Origin: Oscillibacter sp.
GTDB taxonomy: Bacteria; Bacillota; Clostridia; Oscillospirales; Oscillospiraceae
Direction of reading: 5' to 3'
NCBI GenBank assembly: GCA_009773995.1
Contig: VSMY01000018.1
Location: forward strand, 1-30,309
DNA: 30,309 nucleotides
Positions 8,651-15,553 of this stretch are shown here, one piece after another. Every line of letters begins with the position of its first letter. Position 1 is the stretch's first letter. The notes below the pieces were generated by a model, which was given only the letters and a program-made list of their open reading frames with translations, was not told where the DNA came from and did no database searches. The translations under genes were made by a program, and so were the position numbers.

Positions 8651-9250
8651 ATGCAGTACGAGGAAAGGGATTTTTTAGAAACGGCGGGCCAAGATACTTT
8701 AAAGCAAATCGCCCGCGCAAGAGCGCTTACGCGGGAATATCTCTTTACGGACTACACGGATGCTGAAAAACGAAGCGCCATTCTTAAAGAGCTATTGGGC
8801 GGGATCGGCGAAAATGTGGCAATCGACACGCCGTTTCATTGCGACCATGGAAAAAACATTTTTATAGGCAGCGACGTAATCATCAATATGAACTGCACCT
8901 TTGTGGACAATGTGCCAATCAGAATTGGGAACCGGGTATTGATTGCGTCCAACGTACAGATTTATACATCCTCTCACCCGGTAATGCCGCAGGAACGTCT
9001 TATCCCGGACTGGAAAGAGCGGAAAACGACGTGGTTCAGGACATACGCCCTCCCGGTGGAAATCAAGGACAACGCGTGGATTGGCGCCGGAAGCATCCTG
9101 TTGCCGGGCGTGACCATAGGGGAAAACAGCGTCATTGGAGCAGGGAGCGTGGTGAATCGAGCCATTCCGGCAAATTGTATCGCCGTAGGGAATCCATGCA
9201 AAATTATACGCTGTTTCCCGACGGATGAAATTGATCCAGACAGCTTGTAA
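8651..9250 (+). CDS. Maltose/galactoside-type sugar O-acetyltransferase
   Basis: Acetyl-CoA dependent O-acetyltransferase of the Maa/LacA group with a left-handed beta-helix of hexapeptide repeats. It has 199 residues. The N-terminal Mac domain covers about 4-58 (LKQIARARALTREYLFTDY). The active-site region is FHCDHGKNIFIGSDVIINMN. The catalytic histidine is in IYTSSHPV, and the C-terminal coil ends IGENSVIGAGSVVNRAIPAN followed by CIAVGNPCKIIR. It starts 21 bases after the Nudix stop and shares that gene's low GC and codon use, so the two form one likely acquired unit. The acceptor sugar is unknown. Confidence 0.92.
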   Translation: MQYEERDFLETAGQDTLKQIARARALTREYLFTDYTDAEKRSAILKELLGGIGENVAIDTPFHCDHGKNIFIGSDVIINMNCTFVDNVPIRIGNRVLIASNVQIYTSSHPVMPQERLIPDWKERKTTWFRTYALPVEIKDNAWIGAGSILLPGVTIGENSVIGAGSVVNRAIPANCIAVGNPCKIIRCFPTDEIDPDSL

Positions 9251-9273
9251 TTTCCCGCCTCTTTCGGTATAAT
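9245..9273 (+). promoter_or_regulatory. SigA-type promoter of metG
   Basis: -35 TTGTAA (9245-9250), 17-base spacer, -10 TATAAT (9268-9273). The -35 box overlaps the last codons and stop of the acetyltransferase gene. The leader is about 65 bases, too short for a T-box. Confidence 0.7.
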
Positions 9274-9344
9274 AAACCAGTTATATCCCCCGTCAATCCC
9301 GGCGTCCCTTCCATTCGGGGCCGCCGTTTTAAAGGAGAACAACC

Positions 9345-11321
9345 ATGGAGAAGAAAAAATTCTATATCACCACGCCCATTTACTACCCCTCGGACAAGCT
9401 CCACATCGGCCACACCTACTGCACCGTAGCGACGGACGTGCTGGCCCGCTACCACCGCCTTCTCGGGGAGGACGTGATGTTCCTCACCGGCACCGACGAG
9501 CACGGCCAAAAAATCGGCGACATCGCCGCCGCCGCCGGGGTCACCCCCCAGGAATTCGTGGACCGCATCGTGGAGGGGCCCCGCGGCATCAAGGATTTGT
9601 GGAAGCTGATGAACATCTCCAACGACCGCTTTATCCGCACCACGGACGACTACCACGTCCAGTCCGTCCAGCGGATTTTCAAACGGATGCACGACAACGG
9701 GGACATCTACAAAGGGACCTACAAGGGAAAATACTGCAAGCCTTGCGAGTCCTTCTGGACCGAGAGCCAGCTGGTGGACGGCAAGTGCCCCGACTGCGGC
9801 CGGGAGGTCCAGGACGCGGAGGAGGAGGCCTATTTCTTCCGCCTGAGCAAATATGCGGATAAAATCCGGGACCTCCTGGAAAACACGGACTTCCTGGAGC
9901 CCCGCTCCCGTGTCCACGAGATGGTGCGGAACTTCATCGACCCCGGCTTGGAGGATCTCTGCGTCTCCCGGACCAGCTTCTCCTGGGGCGTGCCCGTGGA
10001 CTTCGACCCTGGCCACGTGGTCTACGTCTGGGTGGACGCCCTTTCCAACTATATCACGGCCCTGGGCTATGAGAACGACCGCTACCACGACTACGAACAG
10101 GGCTGGTGGCCCGGCGTGAACATCGTGGGCAAGGAAATCGTCCGCTTCCACTCCATCATCTGGCCCGCCATGCTCATGAGCCTGGGCGAGCCGGTGCCCA
10201 AGAAGTGCTTTGGCCACGGCTGGCTTCTCCTGGACGGCGGGAAGATGTCCAAGTCCAAGGGCAACGTGGTGGACCCCTATATCCTGGCGGAGCAGTTCGG
10301 CGTGGACGCCCTGCGCTTCTTCCTCATGCGCACCTTCCCCTTCGGGTCCGACGGCAACTTCTCCAACGAGCTTTTGATCCAGACCATCAACACGGATCTT
10401 GCCAACGACCTTGGCAACCTGGTCTCCCGTACCACCGCCATGGTGGGCAAGTACTTCGGCGGGGCCCTGCCCGCGGGCTGCGGGACCTGGGCCGGGGAGG
10501 TCTCCTTCGACGCGGAGCTGAAGGCGCTGGCCGGGGCCCTCCGGGACCGCTACGCCGCCGAGATGGACCACTTCGCCCCCCACAAGGCCCTGGAAGAAAT
10601 CTTTAAGGTCATCCAGCGGGCCAACAAGTATATTGACGAAAACACCCCCTGGACCCTGGCCAAGGACATGGGGGCCAACGGGCAGCGCCTGGCCCACGTG
10701 CTCTATAACCTTCTGGAGGCCGCCCGGATCTGCGGCGTGCTGCTGGTCCCCTTCATGCCGGAATCCATGGACAGGCTCTTCGCCCAGATCGGCGCGGACG
10801 AAAGCGCCCGGACCTGGGAGTCCGCCGCCAAGTGGGGCGGCCTGCCGGAGACCGCCGCCGTTTCCAAGGGGGAGAACCTCTTCCCCCGAGTGGACATGGA
10901 CAAGGCCCTGGAGGAGCTGGAGGCCGCCGTGGAGGCCGCCAGGCAGGCGGAATCCGGCGTGGAGCTGGAGCCCCAGCTGGAGGAAAAGGTGGACTTCGAC
11001 ACCTTCTGCAAGAGCGACTTCCGGGTGGTGAAGGTGAAGTCCTGCGAGGCGGTGAAAAAAAGCGAGAAGCTTTTAAAGTTCATCCTGGACGACGGCACCG
11101 GCACGGACCGGCAGATCCTCTCCGGGATTCACAAGTGGTACGAGCCGGAGGATCTGATCGGCAAGACCCTGGTTGCCATTGTGAACCTGCCCCCCCGGAA
11201 GATGATGGGCCAGGAGAGCTGCGGCATGCTGATTTCCGCCGTCCACAAGGAGAAGGGGGAGGAGGTCCTGCACCTTCTCATGGTGGACGACGCCATTCCC
11301 GCCGGGGCCAAATTATGCTGA
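9345..11321 (+). CDS. metG: Methionyl-tRNA synthetase
   Basis: Charges tRNA-Met with methionine. The 658 residues fit the long Firmicute form. HIGH is at residues 20-23 (KLHIGHTYC) and KMSKS near 299-303 (GGKMSKSKGN). A zinc knuckle with two CxxC pairs lies near 130 and 147 (YCKPCESFW and KCPDCGRE). The anticodon-binding helical domain follows. From about 550 there is a C-terminal EMAP/Arc1p-type tRNA-binding domain (FCKSDFRVVKVKSCEAVKKS through NLPPRKMMGQESCGMLIS). The start has an AAAGGAG SD. It has its own promoter just inside the end of the preceding gene. The hairpin that follows (11345-11384) may end its transcript. Confidence 0.98.
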   Translation: MEKKKFYITTPIYYPSDKLHIGHTYCTVATDVLARYHRLLGEDVMFLTGTDEHGQKIGDIAAAAGVTPQEFVDRIVEGPRGIKDLWKLMNISNDRFIRTTDDYHVQSVQRIFKRMHDNGDIYKGTYKGKYCKPCESFWTESQLVDGKCPDCGREVQDAEEEAYFFRLSKYADKIRDLLENTDFLEPRSRVHEMVRNFIDPGLEDLCVSRTSFSWGVPVDFDPGHVVYVWVDALSNYITALGYENDRYHDYEQGWWPGVNIVGKEIVRFHSIIWPAMLMSLGEPVPKKCFGHGWLLLDGGKMSKSKGNVVDPYILAEQFGVDALRFFLMRTFPFGSDGNFSNELLIQTINTDLANDLGNLVSRTTAMVGKYFGGALPAGCGTWAGEVSFDAELKALAGALRDRYAAEMDHFAPHKALEEIFKVIQRANKYIDENTPWTLAKDMGANGQRLAHVLYNLLEAARICGVLLVPFMPESMDRLFAQIGADESARTWESAAKWGGLPETAAVSKGENLFPRVDMDKALEELEAAVEAARQAESGVELEPQLEEKVDFDTFCKSDFRVVKVKSCEAVKKSEKLLKFILDDGTGTDRQILSGIHKWYEPEDLIGKTLVAIVNLPPRKMMGQESCGMLISAVHKEKGEEVLHLLMVDDAIPAGAKLC

Positions 11322-11324
11322 GCG

Positions 11325-11330
11325 TATAAT
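11325..11330 (+). promoter_or_regulatory. Possible -10 box for rubrerythrin
   Basis: A perfect TATAAT starts 3 bases after the metG stop, but no good -35 box is seen 16-18 bases upstream. If used, transcription would begin near 11337, and the whole leader would be the hairpin at 11345-11384. Confidence 0.35.
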
Positions 11331-11344
11331 CCCCTAAATATGGG

Positions 11345-11384
11345 AAATACTGCCTCCATACTTCAAAAGCAGGAGGCAGTATTT
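11345..11384 (+). terminator. 13-bp hairpin: metG terminator or rubrerythrin translation control
   Basis: AAATACTGCCTCC (11345-11357) pairs perfectly with GGAGGCAGTATTT (11372-11384) across a 14-base loop, ending in a T run. The 3' arm contains GGAGG, which is the ribosome binding site of rubrerythrin 10 bases before its ATG. It could end metG transcripts or mask the rubrerythrin start. Confidence 0.7.
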
Positions 11385-11386
11385 TC

Positions 11387-11998
11387 ATGTCTAAAAACTT
11401 AAAAGAGAGCGAGACCCTGAAAAACCTCATGCGGGCCTTCGCCGGCGAGAGCCAGGCCCGGAACCGCTACACCTTCGCCGCAAACCTCTGCAAACAGCAG
11501 CAGCTCCACGTCCTGGAGGCCGTCTTCACCTTCACCGCCAATCAGGAGAAGGAGCACGCCGAAATCTTCTACAACCACATGAAGGAAGTGGCCGGGGAGA
11601 CCGTCCACATCGACGGCGGCTACCCCGTGGACCTGACCAACGACGTAGCCCAGCTCCTGCGGATGGCCCAGCACAACGAGTTCGAGGAGTTCGACCCCGT
11701 CTACCCCAGCTTCGCCCAGACCGCCCGGCAGGAGGGCTTCCCCCAGGTGGCCTCCTCCTTCGAGCAGATTTCCAAAATCGAGAAGACCCACGGCAACCGC
11801 TTCGCCAAGTTCGCGGAGCTCATGGAGTCCGGCAAGCTCTTCGTCTCCGACGTGAAGTGCGGCTGGCTGTGCCTGAACTGCGGCCACATTCAGGAGGGCC
11901 TCCAGGCCCCCAAGTCCTGTCCCGTCTGCTCCCACGACCAGGGCTTCTTCCTCCGCCTGGAGATGGCCCCCTACGGCGGGGAAATCTTGAAGGGCTGA
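11387..11998 (+). CDS. rbr: Rubrerythrin
   Basis: Peroxide-reducing non-haem iron protein used by anaerobes against oxidative stress. It has 203 residues. The ferritin-like diiron domain has glutamate E21 (AGESQARNRY) and ExxH motifs at E54-H57 and E132-H135. The C-terminal rubredoxin-like domain has four cysteines, C162, C165, C178 and C181 (LCLNCG and SCPVCS). The ATG lies directly after a hairpin whose 3' arm holds the GGAGG SD. The next gene is convergent with only a 4-base gap and no terminator between. No redox partner gene is adjacent. Confidence 0.96.
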   Translation: MSKNLKESETLKNLMRAFAGESQARNRYTFAANLCKQQQLHVLEAVFTFTANQEKEHAEIFYNHMKEVAGETVHIDGGYPVDLTNDVAQLLRMAQHNEFEEFDPVYPSFAQTARQEGFPQVASSFEQISKIEKTHGNRFAKFAELMESGKLFVSDVKCGWLCLNCGHIQEGLQAPKSCPVCSHDQGFFLRLEMAPYGGEILKG

Positions 11999-12002
11999 GC
12001 CC

Positions 12003-12548
12003 TCACCCGGGGACCGCCCCCGCCCAGGCGTAATCATAGCCGCCAAACACCGGCTGGTCCTCCCGAAGGCCGTTCACCGCCGCCGCCAGGGCGAGGGCGA
12101 AGGTCTCCTCCTCCTCCAAGGCCCCGTTGTTCGAGATGACGGCCATGACCCTCGTCCCCTCCTCGTCCTCGGAGGTCAGGAGGAGCCGGGGCAGCGGGGG
12201 CCAGTTCCCCAGGGCGCTGAACTCCTCCATAGGGAGGAAGGCCACGTCCACGCCCCCCTCGCTCACCGCCTGGGCCATGGCCGCCGGGGAGGAACCCGCG
12301 GAGACCGTCACCGTCTCCGCCTCCACCCCCTGCTCCGCCAGAGCGGCCTTCAGGGCCTCCGGCAGCTCCCGGACGGCCTGGGCCAGTTCCTCAGCGGACA
12401 GCTCCCCTCGGGAGACCTCCACCGAGAGGGCCTCCAGCTGGAGCGGGCCCTCGTCCTCCGGCGGGCGGGCGGGTTCCGTCTCCTCCGAGGCGCAGGCGGC
12501 GAGAAGGAGCAGGAGCAGGGCGCCAAGCAGCGGCAGGTATCGTTTCAT
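12003..12548 (-). CDS. Short PhnD-like lipoprotein (one-lobe periplasmic binding protein)
   Basis: Predicted lipoprotein of 181 residues. The signal peptide is hydrophobic (LLGALLLLLLAAC) with lipobox LAAC and C19 as the lipidated cysteine. An acidic linker follows. The body resembles the first lobe of the phosphonate/phosphite-binding family (PhnD-like): LSAEELAQAVRELPEALKAA, then AMAQAVSEGGVDVAFLPMEE. Family members are usually near 300 residues, so most of the second lobe is missing. No ABC permease or ATPase gene is adjacent, so it may be an orphan sensor-like protein or a degenerate gene. The start ATG at 12548 has AAAGGAG 5 bases upstream. Confidence 0.7.
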   Translation of the reverse strand: MKRYLPLLGALLLLLLAACASEETEPARPPEDEGPLQLEALSVEVSRGELSAEELAQAVRELPEALKAALAEQGVEAETVTVSAGSSPAAMAQAVSEGGVDVAFLPMEEFSALGNWPPLPRLLLTSEDEEGTRVMAVISNNGALEEEETFALALAAAVNGLREDQPVFGGYDYAWAGAVPG

Positions 12549-12569
12549 AAAAACTCCTTTTTGCGCGTC

Positions 12570-12592
12570 CGGCGGAAAACCGCCGTTTTTTT
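12570..12592 (+). terminator. Plus-strand intrinsic terminator inside the lipoprotein leader
   Basis: CGGCGG (12570-12575), loop AAAA, CCGCCG (12580-12585), then seven T. It is oriented for plus-strand transcripts, yet the gene to its left is on minus. The nearest plus-strand gene ending upstream is rubrerythrin, 570 bases away. Confidence 0.75.
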
Positions 12593-12595
12593 GTA

Positions 12596-12624
12596 TGGAC
12601 AATCCGCCCAACCTTTGGTATAGT
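12596..12624 (+). promoter_or_regulatory. SigA-type promoter of the GNAT-Imm22 unit
   Basis: -35 TGGACA (12596-12601), 17-base spacer, -10 TATAGT (12619-12624), with the TGG extension before the -10. It sits immediately after the plus-strand terminator. Confidence 0.7.
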
Positions 12625-12655
12625 ATTAGCAACAACGCCGGCGGGCGGCGTCCCT

Positions 12656-12684
12656 ATTCTACCACGTCCCCGCCCGGCGCGCAA
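12656..12684 (-). promoter_or_regulatory. Candidate promoter of the PhnD-like lipoprotein gene
   Basis: Minus strand: -35 TTGCGC (12684-12679), 17-base spacer, -10 TAGAAT (12661-12656), with a TGG extension. The leader would be about 100 bases and would cross the oppositely directed GNAT promoter. Confidence 0.5.
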
Positions 12685-12719
12685 GGGCGGCGGCCCCATT
12701 CCCTGTAAGGAGCGCGGAC

Positions 12720-13355
12720 ATGCTGAACATCCGAAACGAGACCCCGGCGGACTACCGGGCCGTGGAGGACCTGACCCGCAGGGCCTTCTACAACCTCTAC
12801 GTCCCCGGCTGCCACGAGCACTACCTGGTTCACGTCATGCGGGACCACCCGGACTTTGTGCCGGAGCTGGACTTCGTGCTGGAGTTGGACGGGGAGATCA
12901 TCGGGAGCATCCTCTACACCCGCTCCAGCCTGACGAATGGAGCCGGGGAGCGGCGGGAAGCCCTGACCTTCGGCCCCGTCTGCGTCGCGCCGAAGCGCCA
13001 GCGGCAGGGCTATGGGAAGCGCCTGATGGACCACTTCCTGGCCAGGGCGGCGGAGCTGGGCTGGGGCGCGGCGGTCATTTTCGGCGCGCCCGCCAACTAC
13101 GTCTCCCGGGGCTTCCAGTGCTGCAAGCGGCATCTGGTCCAAATGGAGGACGGAAGCTATCCCACCGCCATGCTGGTGAAGGAGCTCCGCCCCCGCGCCC
13201 TGGACGGCGGCCCCTGGGTCTACCGGGACAGCCCCGTCATGCACTTCGACGAGGAGGCCGCCCGCCGCTTCGACGAGGGCCTGCCCCCCATGGAAAAGCG
13301 GGTGCTGCCCTGTCAGGAGGAATTTTACATCCTCAGCAATTCCGTCCTGCGCTGA
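12720..13355 (+). CDS. GNAT family N-acetyltransferase
   Basis: Acetyl-CoA dependent acyltransferase of the Gcn5-related fold, 211 residues, substrate unknown. The N terminus LNIRNETPADYRAVEDLTRR is the usual first strand and helix. VCVAPKRQRQGYGKRLMDHF is the acetyl-CoA binding motif A (Q/R-x-x-G-x-G/A). AAVIFGAPANYVSRGFQCC is the later strand with the typical xYxxxGF text. Its size and the text after residue 130 resemble the YhbS-like putative acetyltransferases. The start has AAGGAG 7 bases upstream. The Imm22-like gene follows 32 bases later, probably on one transcript. Confidence 0.92.
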   Translation: MLNIRNETPADYRAVEDLTRRAFYNLYVPGCHEHYLVHVMRDHPDFVPELDFVLELDGEIIGSILYTRSSLTNGAGERREALTFGPVCVAPKRQRQGYGKRLMDHFLARAAELGWGAAVIFGAPANYVSRGFQCCKRHLVQMEDGSYPTAMLVKELRPRALDGGPWVYRDSPVMHFDEEAARRFDEGLPPMEKRVLPCQEEFYILSNSVLR

Positions 13356-13387
13356 CCCCATCAAATCACGACAAAGGAGAATTCACC

Positions 13388-13777
13388 ATGGAAGAATCCG
13401 GCATCGTCTCCATCTGGCTCGGCAGCTTTGAGAGCAAGGAAGCCCTGACGCTGTACGCCGAGAACCGCTTCAAGCGGAACGAGAACGGCGAGAAGGTCCC
13501 CTCCTTCACCCAGGACTTTTTCAACGGCGACCTCTGGCCCTTCGAGCCGGAGGTGTTCGACTACGAGTGGGGCGGCGTCCTCTCCCAGGACCCGGCCGTA
13601 GTGGCGGAACCCTTGGGCGAGGAGCTGTGCGCCGCCCTGACGGAGGTTTACTCCAAGGGCTTCGATCAGCCCTATAACGCCGTGATTGCCGTCTACGACT
13701 ACCAGTTTGAGGGCAGCCGCCATGTCCCCGGCGCCCCCGCCCAGTTCGTGGGCTCCTTCTCCTACATAGAGCGCTGA
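13388..13777 (+). CDS. Imm22-like (DUF4284) immunity family protein
   Basis: Acidic cytoplasmic protein of 129 residues. The start GIVSIWLGSFESKEALTLYA, the following FTQDFFNGDLWPFEPEVFDY and the late NAVIAVYDYQFEG fit the family called immunity protein 22/DUF4284, as I recognise it. Members often neutralise polymorphic toxins in interbacterial competition, but many are orphans. No toxin gene is seen here; its neighbours are an acetyltransferase and a sigma factor. The start ATG has AAGGAG 8 bases upstream. A strong terminator follows directly. Confidence 0.75.
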   Translation: MEESGIVSIWLGSFESKEALTLYAENRFKRNENGEKVPSFTQDFFNGDLWPFEPEVFDYEWGGVLSQDPAVVAEPLGEELCAALTEVYSKGFDQPYNAVIAVYDYQFEGSRHVPGAPAQFVGSFSYIER

Positions 13778-13784
13778 ATGAATT

Positions 13785-13818
13785 CCGCCCCGGTTTGCCG
13801 GGGCGGCTTTTCTTTTTG
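13785..13818 (+). terminator. Intrinsic terminator after the Imm22-like gene
   Basis: Nine-base-pair stem CCGCCCCGG (13785-13793) with CCGGGGCGG (13798-13806), loop TTTG, then CTTTTCTTTTT. Ends the GNAT-Imm22 unit. Confidence 0.9.
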
Positions 13819-13835
13819 AAAAAATCCCCGGCAGG

Positions 13836-13864
13836 TGAAAGTATCCGCCCCGCCCAATCGTATC
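13836..13864 (+). promoter_or_regulatory. Candidate ECF-type promoter of the sigma factor operon
   Basis: TGAAAG (13836-13841), 17-base gap, CGTATC (13859-13864). This resembles the TGAAAC...CGTA pattern recognised by SigW/SigV-like ECF sigma factors. It is 33 bases before the sigma gene start. No SigA-type pair is evident between the preceding terminator and the gene. Confidence 0.5.
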
Positions 13865-13896
13865 CATAACGAGAGCGCTCCAAAGGAGTTGATGCC

Positions 13897-14385
13897 ATGA
13901 ACCCAAACCAGCAGGCGGAGCGGCTGGCGAACGCCTTCGCCGACGCGATTCTCCGCCTCAGCTATGCGTACCTAAAAAACACTCAGGACGCCCAGGATAT
14001 CTGCCAGACGGTCTTCGTCAAGCTGCTGGCGGAGCCCAGGGAGTTCGACAGCGCCGAGCACGAGCGGGCCTACGTCCTCCGCATGGCGGCCAACGCCTGC
14101 AAGGACCTTTTAAAAAGCCCCTGGCGCAAGCGGACCTGCGGCCTGGAGACGGTCTTGGAGGTCCCCGCCCCGGAGGCGGGGGACGGGACGGTCCTCTCGG
14201 CGGTGAACGAACTGCCCGCCCATTACCGGGCGGTGATCTACCTCTTTTACTACGAGGGCTACCAGGCGGCGGAGATCGGGAAAATCCTCGGCGTGCCCAC
14301 CGCCACCGTCCACACCCGCCTGGCCAGGGGCCGGGCGAAGCTCAAGGACATCTTAGGAGGTGCTGACGATGAGCGAACTGTTTGA
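13897..14385 (+). CDS. RNA polymerase sigma-70 family factor (ECF-like)
   Basis: Alternative sigma factor of 162 residues with only regions 2 and 4. Region 2 covers about residues 8-68 (ILRLSYAYLKNTQDAQDICQ then TVFVKLL). Region 4 covers about 105-155 (LPAHYRAVIYLFYYEGYQAA then EIGKILGVPTATVHTRLARG), with a clear HTH. The next gene overlaps it by 17 bases and encodes a DUF4179 membrane protein, the usual anti-sigma partner. The start ATG has AAGGAG 8 bases upstream. The ECF-like promoter just upstream suggests self-activation, which is inference. The inducing signal is unknown. Confidence 0.92.
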   Translation: MNPNQQAERLANAFADAILRLSYAYLKNTQDAQDICQTVFVKLLAEPREFDSAEHERAYVLRMAANACKDLLKSPWRKRTCGLETVLEVPAPEAGDGTVLSAVNELPAHYRAVIYLFYYEGYQAAEIGKILGVPTATVHTRLARGRAKLKDILGGADDERTV

Positions 14386-15439
14386 CTACAAAAAGGAGAT
14401 GAGCCAATTGCGCTTTACGGAAGAACAGAAAAAGGCCCTGGCGGAGGCCGCCGCCTCCGCCGCCGGAAAGACGGCGAAACGCCGCCGCCCGGTATTCCGC
14501 ACGGCCCTGATCGCCGCCGCCGTGGCCGCCGTGCTGGTGGTAGGGGCCGGGGCGGCGGGGGTGCTGCCCAGCCCCGCGGAGATTTTCACGCCCCTCTTCG
14601 GCGGGTCCGTGGCTCAGACGGAGGTCATTGACAAAATCGGACGCCCCATCGGGGCCTCGGACTCCGACAGCGGCGTCACGGTCACTGCCGACGCCGTCAT
14701 GGGCGACGCCTACAATGTGGCTATGGTCTACACCTTCAGCCGGGACGACGGCCAGCCCTTCCTGCCGGAGGGGCTGGAGGCCAGGGCGCTGATGGTGGAC
14801 TCCACCAGCGGCCTCCACCGGATGAACGGCGGGGCCCAGGGCATCGCCTACTTCTTCGACGCGGACCCGGAGGACAACGCGGTGCAGTATATCGAGTGCC
14901 TCAGCGCCGTGCTGCCTCTGGACGGCGGGGACACGGAGCAGATCGCCCAGGGCAGCGCTTCTGCGGACTTCCGGAACGTGGAGTACTGGAACCAGGAGAC
15001 GGAGCAGTATGAGACGCTGTATGGCGGACACTGGCGCTTCCGCTTTGAGGTGGGCTATGAGGATACCTCCATCCAGCTTGCCCGGGAGGAGACCTTCTCC
15101 CAGGACGGCATTGACTTTACACTCCACACCGTCTCCCTCTCTCCCCTTGGCCTCTTCGTGGGCTATACGGCGGACCGGGAACCTGTCTGGTCCAATTCCG
15201 GCAGCGGGAGAATGGACCACGCCGATGAGGAGGAGAGCGACAGGTTCATGGGCAATGTGAAGCTGCTGCTGACCAAAACCGACGGAACGGTGCTGGAGAT
15301 CGAGGCCGGGGGCAGCATCATCCCGGAGAACGGCGTCTGCCAGTGCACCAAGAGCACGGTCTTTGACGAGATCATCCCCCTGGAGGAACTGGAGAGCGTC
15401 AGCGTCGGCGGGGTGGTGTACGAGATTCCCCACAATTAA
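14369..15439 (+). CDS. DUF4179 membrane protein, probable anti-sigma factor
   Basis: Single-pass membrane protein of 356 residues, likely holding the sigma factor at the membrane. Residues 1-40 are cytoplasmic and charged (MSELFDYKKEMSQLRFTEEQ, then KTAKRRR). One membrane helix spans about 44-65 (ALIAAAVAAVLVVGAGAAG). A large outside domain includes the DUF4179-like part (IDKIGRPIGASDSDSGVTVT onward). The ATG at 14369 is preferred over the GTG at 14360 because AGGAGG is 8 bases upstream and includes that GTG. The 17-base overlap with the sigma gene implies coupled translation. The function is inferred from family and pairing. Confidence 0.85.
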   Translation: MSELFDYKKEMSQLRFTEEQKKALAEAAASAAGKTAKRRRPVFRTALIAAAVAAVLVVGAGAAGVLPSPAEIFTPLFGGSVAQTEVIDKIGRPIGASDSDSGVTVTADAVMGDAYNVAMVYTFSRDDGQPFLPEGLEARALMVDSTSGLHRMNGGAQGIAYFFDADPEDNAVQYIECLSAVLPLDGGDTEQIAQGSASADFRNVEYWNQETEQYETLYGGHWRFRFEVGYEDTSIQLAREETFSQDGIDFTLHTVSLSPLGLFVGYTADREPVWSNSGSGRMDHADEEESDRFMGNVKLLLTKTDGTVLEIEAGGSIIPENGVCQCTKSTVFDEIIPLEELESVSVGGVVYEIPHN

Positions 15440-15445
15440 AACCAC

Positions 15446-15522
15446 GTAGGGGCGGCTATCAGCCGCCCGCCTTACGGAACCGGCCCGCCTTTGCAGAACG
15501 GGCGGCTAGTAGCCGCCCCTAC
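15446..15522 (+). repeat. REP-like nested inverted repeat
   Basis: The outer 13 bases GTAGGGGCGGCTA (15446-15458) recur inverted at 15510-15522. Each half is itself a hairpin (GGGCGGCT and AGCCGCCC with 3-base loops). Similar short palindromes are dispersed in intergenic regions of related genomes, from my general knowledge. It lies just before the terminator between convergent genes. Confidence 0.75.
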
Positions 15523-15553
15523 AATCAGCGCCGAACGGAAATAAGCCGCATAA

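Noticed and set aside
9251..9344. Possible T-box leader before metG
   Set aside because: Only about 65 leader bases after the promoter, with no T-box sequence or specifier structure.
9204..10697. 497-residue minus-strand frame opposite metG
   Set aside because: Lies over the metG catalytic region; composition is typical of GC-rich antisense frames, and it has no plausible start signals.
12005..12013. Possible terminator at the rubrerythrin/lipoprotein junction (GGGCTGAGCCC near 11992)
   Set aside because: Only a 4-bp stem and no T run follows on either strand.
14342..15445. 367-residue minus-strand frame opposite the anti-sigma gene
   Set aside because: Shadow frame; the plus-strand gene has an SD, coupling to the sigma gene and a family match.
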